Below, one piece after another: positions 1 through 5,816 of a DNA stretch of 6,331 bases. Within the stretch, counting starts at the first letter, position 1. Each line of letters starts with the position of its first letter. Below the pieces are notes generated by a model. The model did no database searches and had not been told where the DNA came from. It saw only the letters and a program-made list of their open reading frames with translations. The stretch is taken from contig CAIMVB010000088.1 of assembly GCA_903844785.1 (NCBI GenBank), positions 1 through 6,331 on the forward strand, in the 5' to 3' direction. A program made the translations under genes and the position numbers. Origin of the DNA: an uncultured Rhodospirillales bacterium (GTDB lineage Bacteria > Pseudomonadota > Alphaproteobacteria > Acetobacterales > Acetobacteraceae).

Positions 1-411
1 CTTCGGCGTTTGATTGCCGCGCCAGCGCCCAGCGGCGACATTGGCGTGTTGGCGGATCAATTGCCTAGAGACCGCAAGCATCAGCAGCACCGCATGTTCG
101 GAAACCGCGGTGGAATTCGCACCACCATTATTGGCGAAAGGGACGCCGCCACGCCGGGCCGCGGCGATATCCGCACGGTCATAACCCGCACTCAATACCT
201 GGATCAGCTTTAGCTTGGGGGCGATGGCGTAAAGATCATCCTTCACCAGCATATCCACGAAACCGACGAGATATTCGGCTTGCCCCATGGCTTCCTGCCA
301 ATCCGCGCCGCCCGGCTTGGCGATGCGCAGATCAAAGCCATCTGGCGCCATTTCCTGAATGACAGCTTCATCCACCATGGATTGGGTCACAACAACAATG
401 CGCGGCTTCAT
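1..411 (-). CDS. D-2-hydroxyacid dehydrogenase, N-terminal part (cut by left window edge)
   Basis: The frame is open from an ATG at 411 down to base 1, giving 137 residues with no stop, so the 3' part lies outside the window. The start is well supported by GGAGGA just upstream (420-415). The product begins MKPRIVVVTQ and shows the N-terminal substrate-binding half of NAD-dependent D-2-hydroxyacid dehydrogenases: a beta strand with the family's VLSAGYDRADI segment (about residues 72-82), then NNGGANSTAVSEHAVLLML (about 94-112), the usual lead-in to the Rossmann domain. The nucleotide-binding glycine motif and the catalytic Arg/Glu/His are beyond the edge, so activity cannot be judged. The family interconverts 2-hydroxy acids and 2-keto acids using NAD(P)H in the cytoplasm; the substrate is not predictable here. 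It is divergent from the MFS gene at 581, which may share its control region and its substrate. It is clearly a different paralogue from the dehydrogenase at 1793-2797. Confidence 0.9.
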   Translation of the reverse strand, partial: MKPRIVVVTQSMVDEAVIQEMAPDGFDLRIAKPGGADWQEAMGQAEYLVGFVDMLVKDDLYAIAPKLKLIQVLSAGYDRADIAAARRGGVPFANNGGANSTAVSEHAVLLMLAVSRQLIRQHANVAAGRWRGNQTPK

Positions 412-580
412 GTTTCCTCCAAACTCGCTTTCCGGCGCAGCATGAACCGCCAGGCGCTTTCCGCCAAGGGGCGGGATTGCACGCAGCGCCTGCTGGCGCC
501 ATGCTGTGGCCGGCGAAACATGCGGGCCGGGGGCCTTATCGGGTGCAACACAAGGGCGCTCAGCCACGGAAAGCCAAGCC
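412..580. promoter_or_regulatory. Divergent control region between dehydrogenase and MFS genes
   Basis: These 169 bases separate two divergent start codons and must hold promoters for both, unless one gene is read from further away. No convincing -35/-10 pair stands out. Three weak structures are visible: a hairpin CCGCC-AAGG-GGCGG at 461-474, a hairpin GCGCC-TGCT-GGCGC at 486-499, and a mirrored pair TTGCAC (477-482) / GTGCAA (543-548). In DNA this GC-rich, 5-6-base arms occur by chance, so none is claimed as an operator. A plus-strand ORF start at 506 enters this region but lacks a plausible N-terminus for the carrier. Confidence 0.4.
415..420 (-). promoter_or_regulatory. Shine-Dalgarno site of the left-edge dehydrogenase
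   Basis: On the minus strand GGAGGA is followed by AAC and the ATG at 411-409. The match to the anti-SD sequence is near-perfect, although the spacing is short. It fixes the start codon of a gene that is otherwise seen only in part. Confidence 0.7.
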
Positions 581-1786
581 ATGAAGGAAGCCCCTTCGCG
601 GCGCGCCTGGTTCATTCTGGCGGGCGGCTTTCTGGCCTTCACCATCAGCGCCGGGCTGATGCATGCCTATAGTGTTTTCCTGTTAGCCTTCATTGCGGAA
701 TTTCGCTGGACCCGCGCCGAAAGTTCTATTGCCTATTCGGTCGGGCAAGTTGTCGGCGGCGTCTCTTCGCCTTTAGTCGGCGGCATGGTTGATAGGCTTG
801 GTGCGCGGCGCATGGTGTTGTTAGGCGGCTGCCTGCTTGCGCTTGGCCTGCTGGGTAGCGCCTTCGCGACATCACTGTGGCAAGTCGTGCTGCTTTATGG
901 CGTGGTGATGACACTAGGTGCCAATTGCATCAGCATGGTGGTTTTCGCGCCGCTTATTTCGCGGCTTTTCGTCGCTCGGCGCGGCATGGCCATGTCCATG
1001 CTGCAATCCGCCAATGGTTTTGGCCGCGCCATTTCAGCCCCCATCGCGCAGCTTATGGTGAGTGATATGGGCTGGCGCGCTGCCTATTTGCTGCAAGCGG
1101 GCGTCATGGCAGCGCTGATACTACCACTGGCCGCGCTGTTTCGTGGCGCCGAGCAAACACCCATCGCCAAGGCCCGCGCGGATAGCGCGCCAGAACGCAA
1201 TTGGTCAGTGGCGGATGCAATGCGCACGCGGCATTTCTGGCTGCTTTCCATTGTCTATGGCCTCACCAGCATTGGCAGTTTTCTGGTGTCACTCCATCAG
1301 CTTGCCTTCGCGGTAGATTGCGGCTTTGACCCACTCTACGCCGCTTTTGTGCTTGGGCTTGGCAGTTTGCTGGCGCTACCCGGCGTGATCCTGACCGGAA
1401 CGATTTCCGATTACATCGGGCGTGAAGGGGCCGCGATTTTGGCCTATGCCATTTCGATCATTGGGGTTGCTGCAGCGTTACTGATTGATAGCGCAGATCA
1501 ACATTTTCTATTGTGGGTCCATGCTTGCTTTTTTGGCATTACCTGGGGGGCACGCGGGCCGGCGATTACCGCGAAAACCGCTGACCTTTTCGGCGGCCCC
1601 AGGCTTGGCACCATTCTAGGACTGATCACCATCAGCTCTGGCCTTGGCGCTGGGCTTGGCGCCTGGGGCGCAGGTTTTCTGTTCGACCTGACCGGCAGCT
1701 ATCAGCTTGGCTTCATGCTTTCCATCGCGGCTTATACCACCGGCGCTGTTGTTTTCTGGGCGCTCAGGAAACCCGTAAAGGTATAA
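581..1786 (+). CDS. MFS transporter, organic-acid type (12 membrane segments)
   Basis: This 401-residue protein is a typical single-domain major facilitator carrier of the inner membrane. I start it at the ATG at 581, which has GGAAAG at 568-573 seven bases upstream and gives MKEAPSRRAWFILAGGF, a short basic N-terminus running into the first membrane helix. The ORF is open back to 506, but that extension is hydrophilic and GC-shadow-like. The MFS loop signature GGMVDRLGARRMV (about residues 67-79) lies between helices 2 and 3, and its counterpart GTISDYIGREGA (about 273-284) lies between helices 8 and 9. A hydrophilic central loop spans about 188-210. Overall style (QSANGFGRAISAPI, WRAAYL after helix 5) resembles monocarboxylate or oxalate/formate-antiporter-like MFS proteins, so a carboxylate substrate is inferred, helped by the flanking hydroxyacid dehydrogenases. 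It is divergent from the first dehydrogenase and its stop is 6 bases from that of the second. Confidence 0.92.
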   Translation: MKEAPSRRAWFILAGGFLAFTISAGLMHAYSVFLLAFIAEFRWTRAESSIAYSVGQVVGGVSSPLVGGMVDRLGARRMVLLGGCLLALGLLGSAFATSLWQVVLLYGVVMTLGANCISMVVFAPLISRLFVARRGMAMSMLQSANGFGRAISAPIAQLMVSDMGWRAAYLLQAGVMAALILPLAALFRGAEQTPIAKARADSAPERNWSVADAMRTRHFWLLSIVYGLTSIGSFLVSLHQLAFAVDCGFDPLYAAFVLGLGSLLALPGVILTGTISDYIGREGAAILAYAISIIGVAAALLIDSADQHFLLWVHACFFGITWGARGPAITAKTADLFGGPRLGTILGLITISSGLGAGLGAWGAGFLFDLTGSYQLGFMLSIAAYTTGAVVFWALRKPVKV

Positions 1787-1792
1787 GCAGCA

Positions 1793-2797
1793 TCAACGCG
1801 AAGCAGACCAGAATTCCCGCAACCTAAACGCCGCATCGGCATTCACCGCGCCATCAGGCATTTCCCCGCGCGCGAGGGCGGCAATCTGGCGCACCGTATC
1901 CATTGCCTGATGTTCCATGGCTTCTGGTGTCATCCCGCCGATATGCGGCGTGGCTACCACATCAGCGCGCGCGGCCAGCAAGGGGTTTGGCCTTTGGTCG
2001 GGCGCGCTGCCAACATCCATCGCCGCACCGCTGATGTGTTTCGAATCAAGGGCCGCGATCAACGCTGCCTCATCCACTAATTCACCGCGTGAGAGGTTGA
2101 TGAAGCGCGCCCCTGGCTTCATGGCCGCGAAGGCAGCAGCATTGAATAGATGCCTGGTGGAGGCATCCGAAATCGCGAGGCAGACAACAATATCTGAATC
2201 CGCCAGCACTTCCGTAAAGCCCCCTTGCGTGATGCGTGGATCAGTAATCTTGGCGAAGGGATCGGCCACCGCCACACGCATACCAAGCGCCAAGGCCACT
2301 TCCGCCATGCGCTGACCGATGCGCCCATAGCCGATAATGCCAAGCTTTGCCGCCGAAAGCTGCAAACCCATCCGACCCTGTGGCAAGGCGCCGGCGCGAT
2401 AAGTGCTGACCATACCGCTGACATTGCGCGCCAAATCAACCATAAAACAAACACCGAGTTCGACCACCGCATCCACAAAGCCTGGTGTGGCGCGCGTGAC
2501 CAATACGCCCGCAGCACTGGCTGCAGGGACATTGATGGTGGAGATATCAACCGCCACACGCAGAAACGCCAAGAGCCCCGGCATGGAGGAGAAGGTTTCC
2601 GCAAGCCCTGGTGTGGCGCGATCCGCCACAATGGCGTGGCAGCCGCGCGCTGCTTCCGCCAAACCCGCGCCGGATAGCACCTGATTACCGGGATGGCGGA
2701 TGACCTCCGCATGTTCGGAAAGGGCAGCCAGCGCGCGCGCGCCGTAATAGCCTTCGAACATTTCGGGGGTATGTGCGAGGAAAACACGGAATTTCAT
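1793..2797 (-). CDS. NAD-dependent D-2-hydroxyacid dehydrogenase, complete
   Basis: This 334-residue cytoplasmic oxidoreductase acts on 2-hydroxy/2-keto acids; the exact substrate is unknown. I use the ATG at 2797, which has GGGGA at 2809-2805 seven bases upstream and yields MKFRVFLAHTPEMF, a normal family start. An upstream in-frame ATG at 2845 would add 16 residues but has its purine run directly abutting it. Visible motifs are the Rossmann glycine motif GYGRIG (156-161), followed by the ADP-ribose-binding Asp in VADPF (D179), the catalytic Arg in NLSRGELVDE (R237), and the catalytic His in TPHIGG (H285). The catalytic Glu normally found in a DVFxxEP motif is not there: the sequence reads DVGSAPD (261-267), with Pro at the Glu position and an Asp next to it. 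Length fits the family. The gene is convergent with the MFS gene and divergent from the hydrolase at 2919. Confidence 0.93.
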   Translation of the reverse strand: MKFRVFLAHTPEMFEGYYGARALAALSEHAEVIRHPGNQVLSGAGLAEAARGCHAIVADRATPGLAETFSSMPGLLAFLRVAVDISTINVPAASAAGVLVTRATPGFVDAVVELGVCFMVDLARNVSGMVSTYRAGALPQGRMGLQLSAAKLGIIGYGRIGQRMAEVALALGMRVAVADPFAKITDPRITQGGFTEVLADSDIVVCLAISDASTRHLFNAAAFAAMKPGARFINLSRGELVDEAALIAALDSKHISGAAMDVGSAPDQRPNPLLAARADVVATPHIGGMTPEAMEHQAMDTVRQIAALARGEMPDGAVNADAAFRLREFWSASR

Positions 2798-2827
2798 GGC
2801 AGAATCCCCAATAGCATGGCGGCGATA

Positions 2828-2840
2828 GTCTGGTTCAGAC
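2828..2840. promoter_or_regulatory. Inverted repeat GTCTG-GTT-CAGAC, possible operator
   Basis: A perfect 5-base inverted repeat with a 3-base centre lies 31-43 bases upstream of the preferred dehydrogenase start (2797), where an operator for that gene could sit. If the dehydrogenase used the upstream start at 2845, the repeat would fall inside the coding sequence and lose its meaning. Arm length is short, so chance is possible. Confidence 0.3.
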
Positions 2841-2868
2841 ACCATCCTCTCATTTAATTTCCGCCCGC

Positions 2869-2887
2869 GTCAAAGCTTCATGTTGAC
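2869..2887. promoter_or_regulatory. Inverted repeat GTCAA-N9-TTGAC, possible operator or paired -35 elements
   Basis: GTCAA at 2869-2873 and TTGAC at 2883-2887 form a 5-base inverted repeat with a 9-base spacer, centred between the two divergent genes. Each arm also resembles a -35 hexamer pointing towards its own gene. It could be a regulator site covering both promoters, or simply two outward promoters. No factor can be named. Confidence 0.25.
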
Positions 2888-2918
2888 TATGCCGGCACCA
2901 ATGCTTTTCCATGGCGTG

Positions 2919-3776
2919 ATGCGGCGCCTGTTCATCCTGTTATTCTTCTTTTGGGGCGCGGCGGCCATGGCGCAGCCGCAGGCGTTTTCCATTCCGGCGC
3001 ATCCAGCGGAACAAGCGGCCAATGGTCCAGCGGTATTGGATGCGATGCTCTGGCAGCCCGCCAGCCGCGGCCCGCATCCCGCCATTATTCTGCTGCATGG
3101 CTGCTCAGGCATGCGCAATCGCGCCGGCCAGCCCTTTCCGCGCGATACGGATTGGGCGCAGCGCCTCTCCCGGTTTGGCTATCTGGTCCTGCAGGTGGAT
3201 AGCCTGACACCGCGCGGCGAAAGCAGCCTATGCGGCCAAGGCAATGACCGCCGCATTCGCGTGAGTGTAGAACGTGCGCGAGATGCCTATGCCGCGCTAC
3301 TTTTTCTGCAAGCACGCAGTGATGTGAAACCGGATCGCATCGCGCTGATGGGCTGGTCCAATGGCGGCGGCACAGTGCTATGGACCTTGGGCCGAGACAA
3401 TCGCGCGCGACCCGCTGGGCTCAGGCATGATTTCGCCGCCGCTGTTGCGTTTTATCCTGGTTGCCGCACGCTTTCAGAACGGCGCGATCCCTGGCAGCCT
3501 GTTGCGCCTGTACTTTTGCTGGTGGGTGAGGCTGATGATTGGACACCCGCGCCACCCTGCATCACCCTTGCGGCGCGTAGTGGCGGGCGGCTTGAAGCGC
3601 ATGCCTATCCAGGCGCGCATCATGATTTCGACGCGCCCGATACACCGCAGCGTGTGCTGCGCGGCATTGGCGGTACCGCCAGCGGCACGGCTACCATCGG
3701 TACGCATCCTGCGGCACGGGAAGATGCACTGCGCCGCGTGCCGGAATTTCTGGCGCGCGTAATGCCTGCCCGCTAA
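2919..3776 (+). CDS. Dienelactone hydrolase-like alpha/beta hydrolase, probably exported
   Basis: The 285-residue product is an alpha/beta hydrolase of the dienelactone-hydrolase/prolyl-oligopeptidase-like type, likely cleaving an ester or lactone. The frame is open back to an ATG at 2880 (298 residues), with further ATGs at 2889 and 2901. I prefer the ATG at 2919 because it gives a compact signal peptide: MRRLFILLFFFWGAAAMA followed by QPQAF, with an AMA-type cleavage site. None of the starts has a good Shine-Dalgarno site, so the choice is uncertain. Numbered from 2880, the oxyanion motif LLHGCSG is at about 71-77, nucleophile Ser160 is in GWSNGG, the acid is probably Asp219 in VGEADDWTP, and His248 is in YPGAHHDF: a complete triad. 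The DSLTPRGESSLCG segment (107-119) is typical of an exported DLH-like subgroup, and its cysteines could pair in the periplasm. The last codons overlap the end of the convergent transporter gene by 4 bases. Confidence 0.88.
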   Translation: MRRLFILLFFFWGAAAMAQPQAFSIPAHPAEQAANGPAVLDAMLWQPASRGPHPAIILLHGCSGMRNRAGQPFPRDTDWAQRLSRFGYLVLQVDSLTPRGESSLCGQGNDRRIRVSVERARDAYAALLFLQARSDVKPDRIALMGWSNGGGTVLWTLGRDNRARPAGLRHDFAAAVAFYPGCRTLSERRDPWQPVAPVLLLVGEADDWTPAPPCITLAARSGGRLEAHAYPGAHHDFDAPDTPQRVLRGIGGTASGTATIGTHPAAREDALRRVPEFLARVMPAR

Positions 3777-3789
3777 CCCCGCCAGCGGG
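3769..3789. terminator. Small hairpin spanning the convergent stop codons
   Basis: CCCGCT (3769-3774) and AGCGGG (3784-3789) form a perfect 6-base, GC-rich stem with a 9-base loop. It covers the TAA of the hydrolase gene and the TAG of the BenE-type gene, so it would form in transcripts from either strand. There is no T-run on either side, so it is not a classical intrinsic terminator. It may weakly pause or end transcription, or protect 3' ends, at a junction with no room for anything else. Confidence 0.35.
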
Positions 3790-4912
3790 AAAGCGCCAGC
3801 ATGGCGCCGCCGGCCAGCAAACCCCAAAATGCGCCACCAACGCCAAGAAACGCCACGCCTGAAGCCGCGATCAAAAAGCAAATCACCGCCGCTTCCCGAT
3901 CCTTATCTTCCCGCACCGCGCCCATTAGCGCGCCCCCAAAGGACCCAAGCAAGGCAAGCCCGGCGACAGCCTCAATTAAAATGGGTGGTGCGACAGCAAC
4001 AAGACCACTCGCCATGCCAGCGGCAAGACCGCAACTGGTATAAACAAAGCCGGCCATAACAGCGGCAGGCCAGCGGCGCGCAGGATCAGGCCCCGCACCA
4101 TCGCCCGCGCACATCGCGGCAGTGATGGCGGCCAAGTTTACCGCATGCCCGCCAAAGGGCGCGGCACATAGGCTGAAGATACCGGTGATGGAAAATAACG
4201 GCCCGGCATTTGGGCGATAATTATTCGCGCTTAGCACTGCCATACCTGGGATATTTTGTGATGCCATGGTCACAATGAATAAGGGAAGCGCAAGGCCGGT
4301 CATGGCAGTTGCGGAAAAGACCGGCGTTACCCATTCCGGGCTTGGCGCCCAATTGCCTTGCGGCATGGGCGCTTGAAAAGCGATGATCACACCCGCCACC
4401 AACACCGCCGCCGGCACTGCTGCCAGCTTGTGCCAGCGCGCTGCCAACGCCCAGGCCGCAATGATGGCAAGTGCGGCAATTGGTGCTTCCGCCACCGCGC
4501 GCACTGGCGCCAAACAAAGGCCGAACAAAATCCCCGCCAGCATGGCATTCGCAAGTGAAGCAGGAATCGCCGCAACCGCACGCCCAAGCGGCTTCCATAA
4601 GCCCGCCAATATCAGCAGCAGCGCGCAAATGATGAAAGCGCCCACGGCTTCGGCAAAACCACCGGCGGGCATGATAGAAGCAGCCATCAGCGCCGCCCCC
4701 GGCGTGGACCAGGCGCAGCTGATTGGCATGCGCTTCCAGAGTGAGAGCAAAACTCCGCAAAGCCCCATAGCGATGGAAACCGCCATCAAGCCGGATGCCG
4801 CTTGCGAAGGGCTGGCCCCCATCGCAACAAAACCTTGCAGCACCACCGCGAAGGAAGAAGCAAAACCCACAAGCCCCGCCAAGAGCCCCGCGGATATGGC
4901 CTGCATCGGCAT
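3773..4912 (-). CDS. benE: BenE-family membrane transporter (benzoate/H+ symporter-like)
   Basis: This 379-residue, very hydrophobic inner-membrane protein has about 12 helices. Family hallmarks are visible: WSTPGAAL (68-75) in an early re-entrant region, MASQNIPGMAVL (216-227), and the long conserved stretch from PFGGHAV (252-258) into NLAAITAAM. Family members are annotated as benzoate/proton symporters, but many are not next to benzoate genes, and none is seen here, so the substrate is open and the symbol denotes the family only. The start ATG at 4912 overlaps the TGA of the upstream regulator (TGATG). AAAGGA inside the regulator's last codons, about 9 bases upstream, serves as ribosome-binding site. 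A second ATG two codons on is an equally good start. It is the last gene of the minus-strand operon and overlaps the convergent hydrolase gene by 4 bases. Confidence 0.9.
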   Translation of the reverse strand: MPMQAISAGLLAGLVGFASSFAVVLQGFVAMGASPSQAASGLMAVSIAMGLCGVLLSLWKRMPISCAWSTPGAALMAASIMPAGGFAEAVGAFIICALLLILAGLWKPLGRAVAAIPASLANAMLAGILFGLCLAPVRAVAEAPIAALAIIAAWALAARWHKLAAVPAAVLVAGVIIAFQAPMPQGNWAPSPEWVTPVFSATAMTGLALPLFIVTMASQNIPGMAVLSANNYRPNAGPLFSITGIFSLCAAPFGGHAVNLAAITAAMCAGDGAGPDPARRWPAAVMAGFVYTSCGLAAGMASGLVAVAPPILIEAVAGLALLGSFGGALMGAVREDKDREAAVICFLIAASGVAFLGVGGAFWGLLAGGAMLALSRWRG

Positions 4913-5280
4913 CAGCGTCTTTCCTTTGGCAATTTATCCAAAGCGGTTTCAATCGCCGCAATGGCATCAGGTGTCAGTCGGCGAAAATCCCGCGCGAGAC
5001 GATTGGCGAGCGCTGTTGCCTCTGGCGTCAGCCCGCCGGTTTCCAGCACCACACGCGGATGCGATTGCCGCGCGAGTTTCGCCAATTCTTCCGCGTCATC
5101 CCAGATCAAGCCAAAGAATTCATTGACCTGATGTACCAGCCCGGCTGAAGGCTGCCCACGCCGCCCATGTTCCAGCGCAGAAAGATAGGCGGCTGAAACT
5201 TGCAGGGCGGCCGCCAAATCCTTCAGCGCAACACCACGTTCGGCACGCAGCGCGCGCAGCCTGGCGCCGAAAGGTGTCAT
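4912..5280 (-). CDS. XRE-family helix-turn-helix regulator
   Basis: A 122-residue cytoplasmic DNA-binding protein. The N-terminal Cro/CI-type domain covers about residues 4-60: FGARLRALRAERGVALKDLA, then the turn AALQVSAAYLSALEHGRRG, with the recognition helix around 29-36. The second half has a family-like segment SHPRVVLETGG (73-83) followed by LTPEATALANRLARDF, and a short helix to the C-terminus. I know no ligand-binding fold for it. The ATG overlaps the upstream smr stop as ATGA, with no clear Shine-Dalgarno site, which implies coupling. Similar small XRE proteins follow smr genes in other alphaproteobacteria, to my recollection. Whether it regulates this operon, the BenE-type carrier or unrelated genes cannot be read from the sequence. 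Confidence 0.9.
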   Translation of the reverse strand: MTPFGARLRALRAERGVALKDLAAALQVSAAYLSALEHGRRGQPSAGLVHQVNEFFGLIWDDAEELAKLARQSHPRVVLETGGLTPEATALANRLARDFRRLTPDAIAAIETALDKLPKERR

Positions 5281-5816
5281 TTACGCCGCCGCAGCATCAA
5301 ATGCACCGCGCCCGTATTCGCCGCATGCGGATGCGCCGCCGCCAGCAGGATGCGGCGCAGATCCGGCGCATTCAGCCAATGTGGCAATTCGCGGCGCAGC
5401 ACGCCACCTTCCGGCGATGAACCGCGCCCGGTAATCACCGCAACGCAACGCAGCCCATCGGCAAAGGCACCAAGCAAAAAACCTCGCACAGCATCATGCG
5501 CTTCCTGCGCGCGCCGCCCGTGCAAATCCAACGTGCGCTCCGGCTTTGTCTTGCCGCGCCGCAATGCGCGCCAGCGCTTATCATCCAAACCTGCGGGCGT
5601 GACATTCACCTGAATGGGCGGTGGCTGCCAGGCTTGAGGCGCGATGGGCAGCGCCGTAGGCACAGCCTGCGGTACGGGTGCTGCTGCTGGCGCGATTACG
5701 GCTTCAGGCTGCGGCAATTCTCGCCCTGGTAGCGGCTCCACACTCACCACATAGGCCTGCCACAAGGCGCGATCGGCTGCGCTCAGCGCGCGGGCGCGGC
5801 GACGCGAAAGGCTCAT
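5277..5816 (-). CDS. Smr/MutS2 C-terminal-domain protein
   Basis: The 179-residue protein has a basic N-terminus (SRRRARALSAADRALWQAY), then an Ala/Pro-rich, probably disordered linker (about 30-68). The Smr domain follows from about residue 76 to the end. The domain's first motif LDLHG (96-100) and second motif TGRG (129-132, usually HGKG or TGKG) are both intact, and the C-terminal strand GAVHLMLRRRK is typical. Smr domains are DNA/RNA nuclease or nucleic-acid-binding modules, first known from the C-terminus of MutS2. Stand-alone alphaproteobacterial forms like this one are of unclear role. The start overlaps the LUD gene's stop as ATGA, and its own stop overlaps the XRE start as ATGA, so the three are likely translated from one mRNA. 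It is not part of a MutS2: there is no ATPase and no room for one. Confidence 0.92.
   Translation of the reverse strand: MSLSRRRARALSAADRALWQAYVVSVEPLPGRELPQPEAVIAPAAAPVPQAVPTALPIAPQAWQPPPIQVNVTPAGLDDKRWRALRRGKTKPERTLDLHGRRAQEAHDAVRGFLLGAFADGLRCVAVITGRGSSPEGGVLRRELPHWLNAPDLRRILLAAAHPHAANTGAVHLMLRRRK

Larger units (their letters stand above)
2798..2918. promoter_or_regulatory. Divergent control region between dehydrogenase and hydrolase genes
   Basis: With the starts preferred here, about 120 bases lie between the two divergent genes. The region includes an AT-rich core (CATTTAATTT, 2851-2860), unusual against its GC-rich surroundings, and two short inverted repeats, listed separately. TTGACT at 2883-2888 (plus) and TTGACG at 2873-2868 (minus) look like -35 hexamers facing outward, but neither has a good -10 at 16-18 bases. 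Promoter positions are therefore inferred, not read off. Confidence 0.45.

Noticed and set aside
486..499. GCGCC-TGCT-GGCGC hairpin upstream of the MFS gene as a riboswitch or attenuator
   Set aside because: The stem is only 5 bases in GC-rich DNA, with no T-run, leader peptide or known aptamer pattern; kept only as a note in the control region.
280..672. 130-residue plus-strand ORF across the first dehydrogenase start and the intergenic region
   Set aside because: It runs antisense to a real gene and then into the MFS gene in the wrong frame; no domain features.
2481..2620. 14-base direct repeat CCTGGTGTGGCGCG at 2481-2494 and 2607-2620
   Set aside because: Both copies lie in the dehydrogenase frame and encode RATPG in two ordinary family segments; coincidence of codon use rather than a mobile or regulatory repeat.
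2119..2787. 222-residue minus-strand ORF inside the complete dehydrogenase
   Set aside because: Alternate frame of a gene with an intact catalytic domain; Trp/Arg/Pro-rich composition typical of a shadow frame.
4221..4967. 248-residue minus-strand ORF overlapping the BenE-type gene in another frame
   Set aside because: Cys/Gly/His-rich translation typical of an out-of-frame reading of a GC-rich membrane protein gene, while the other frame shows clear BenE motifs.
4383..5126. 247-residue plus-strand ORF opposite the BenE-type and XRE genes
   Set aside because: Antisense shadow of well-recognised minus-strand genes; its Ala/Pro/Ser-rich translation has no family features and it has no ribosome-binding site.
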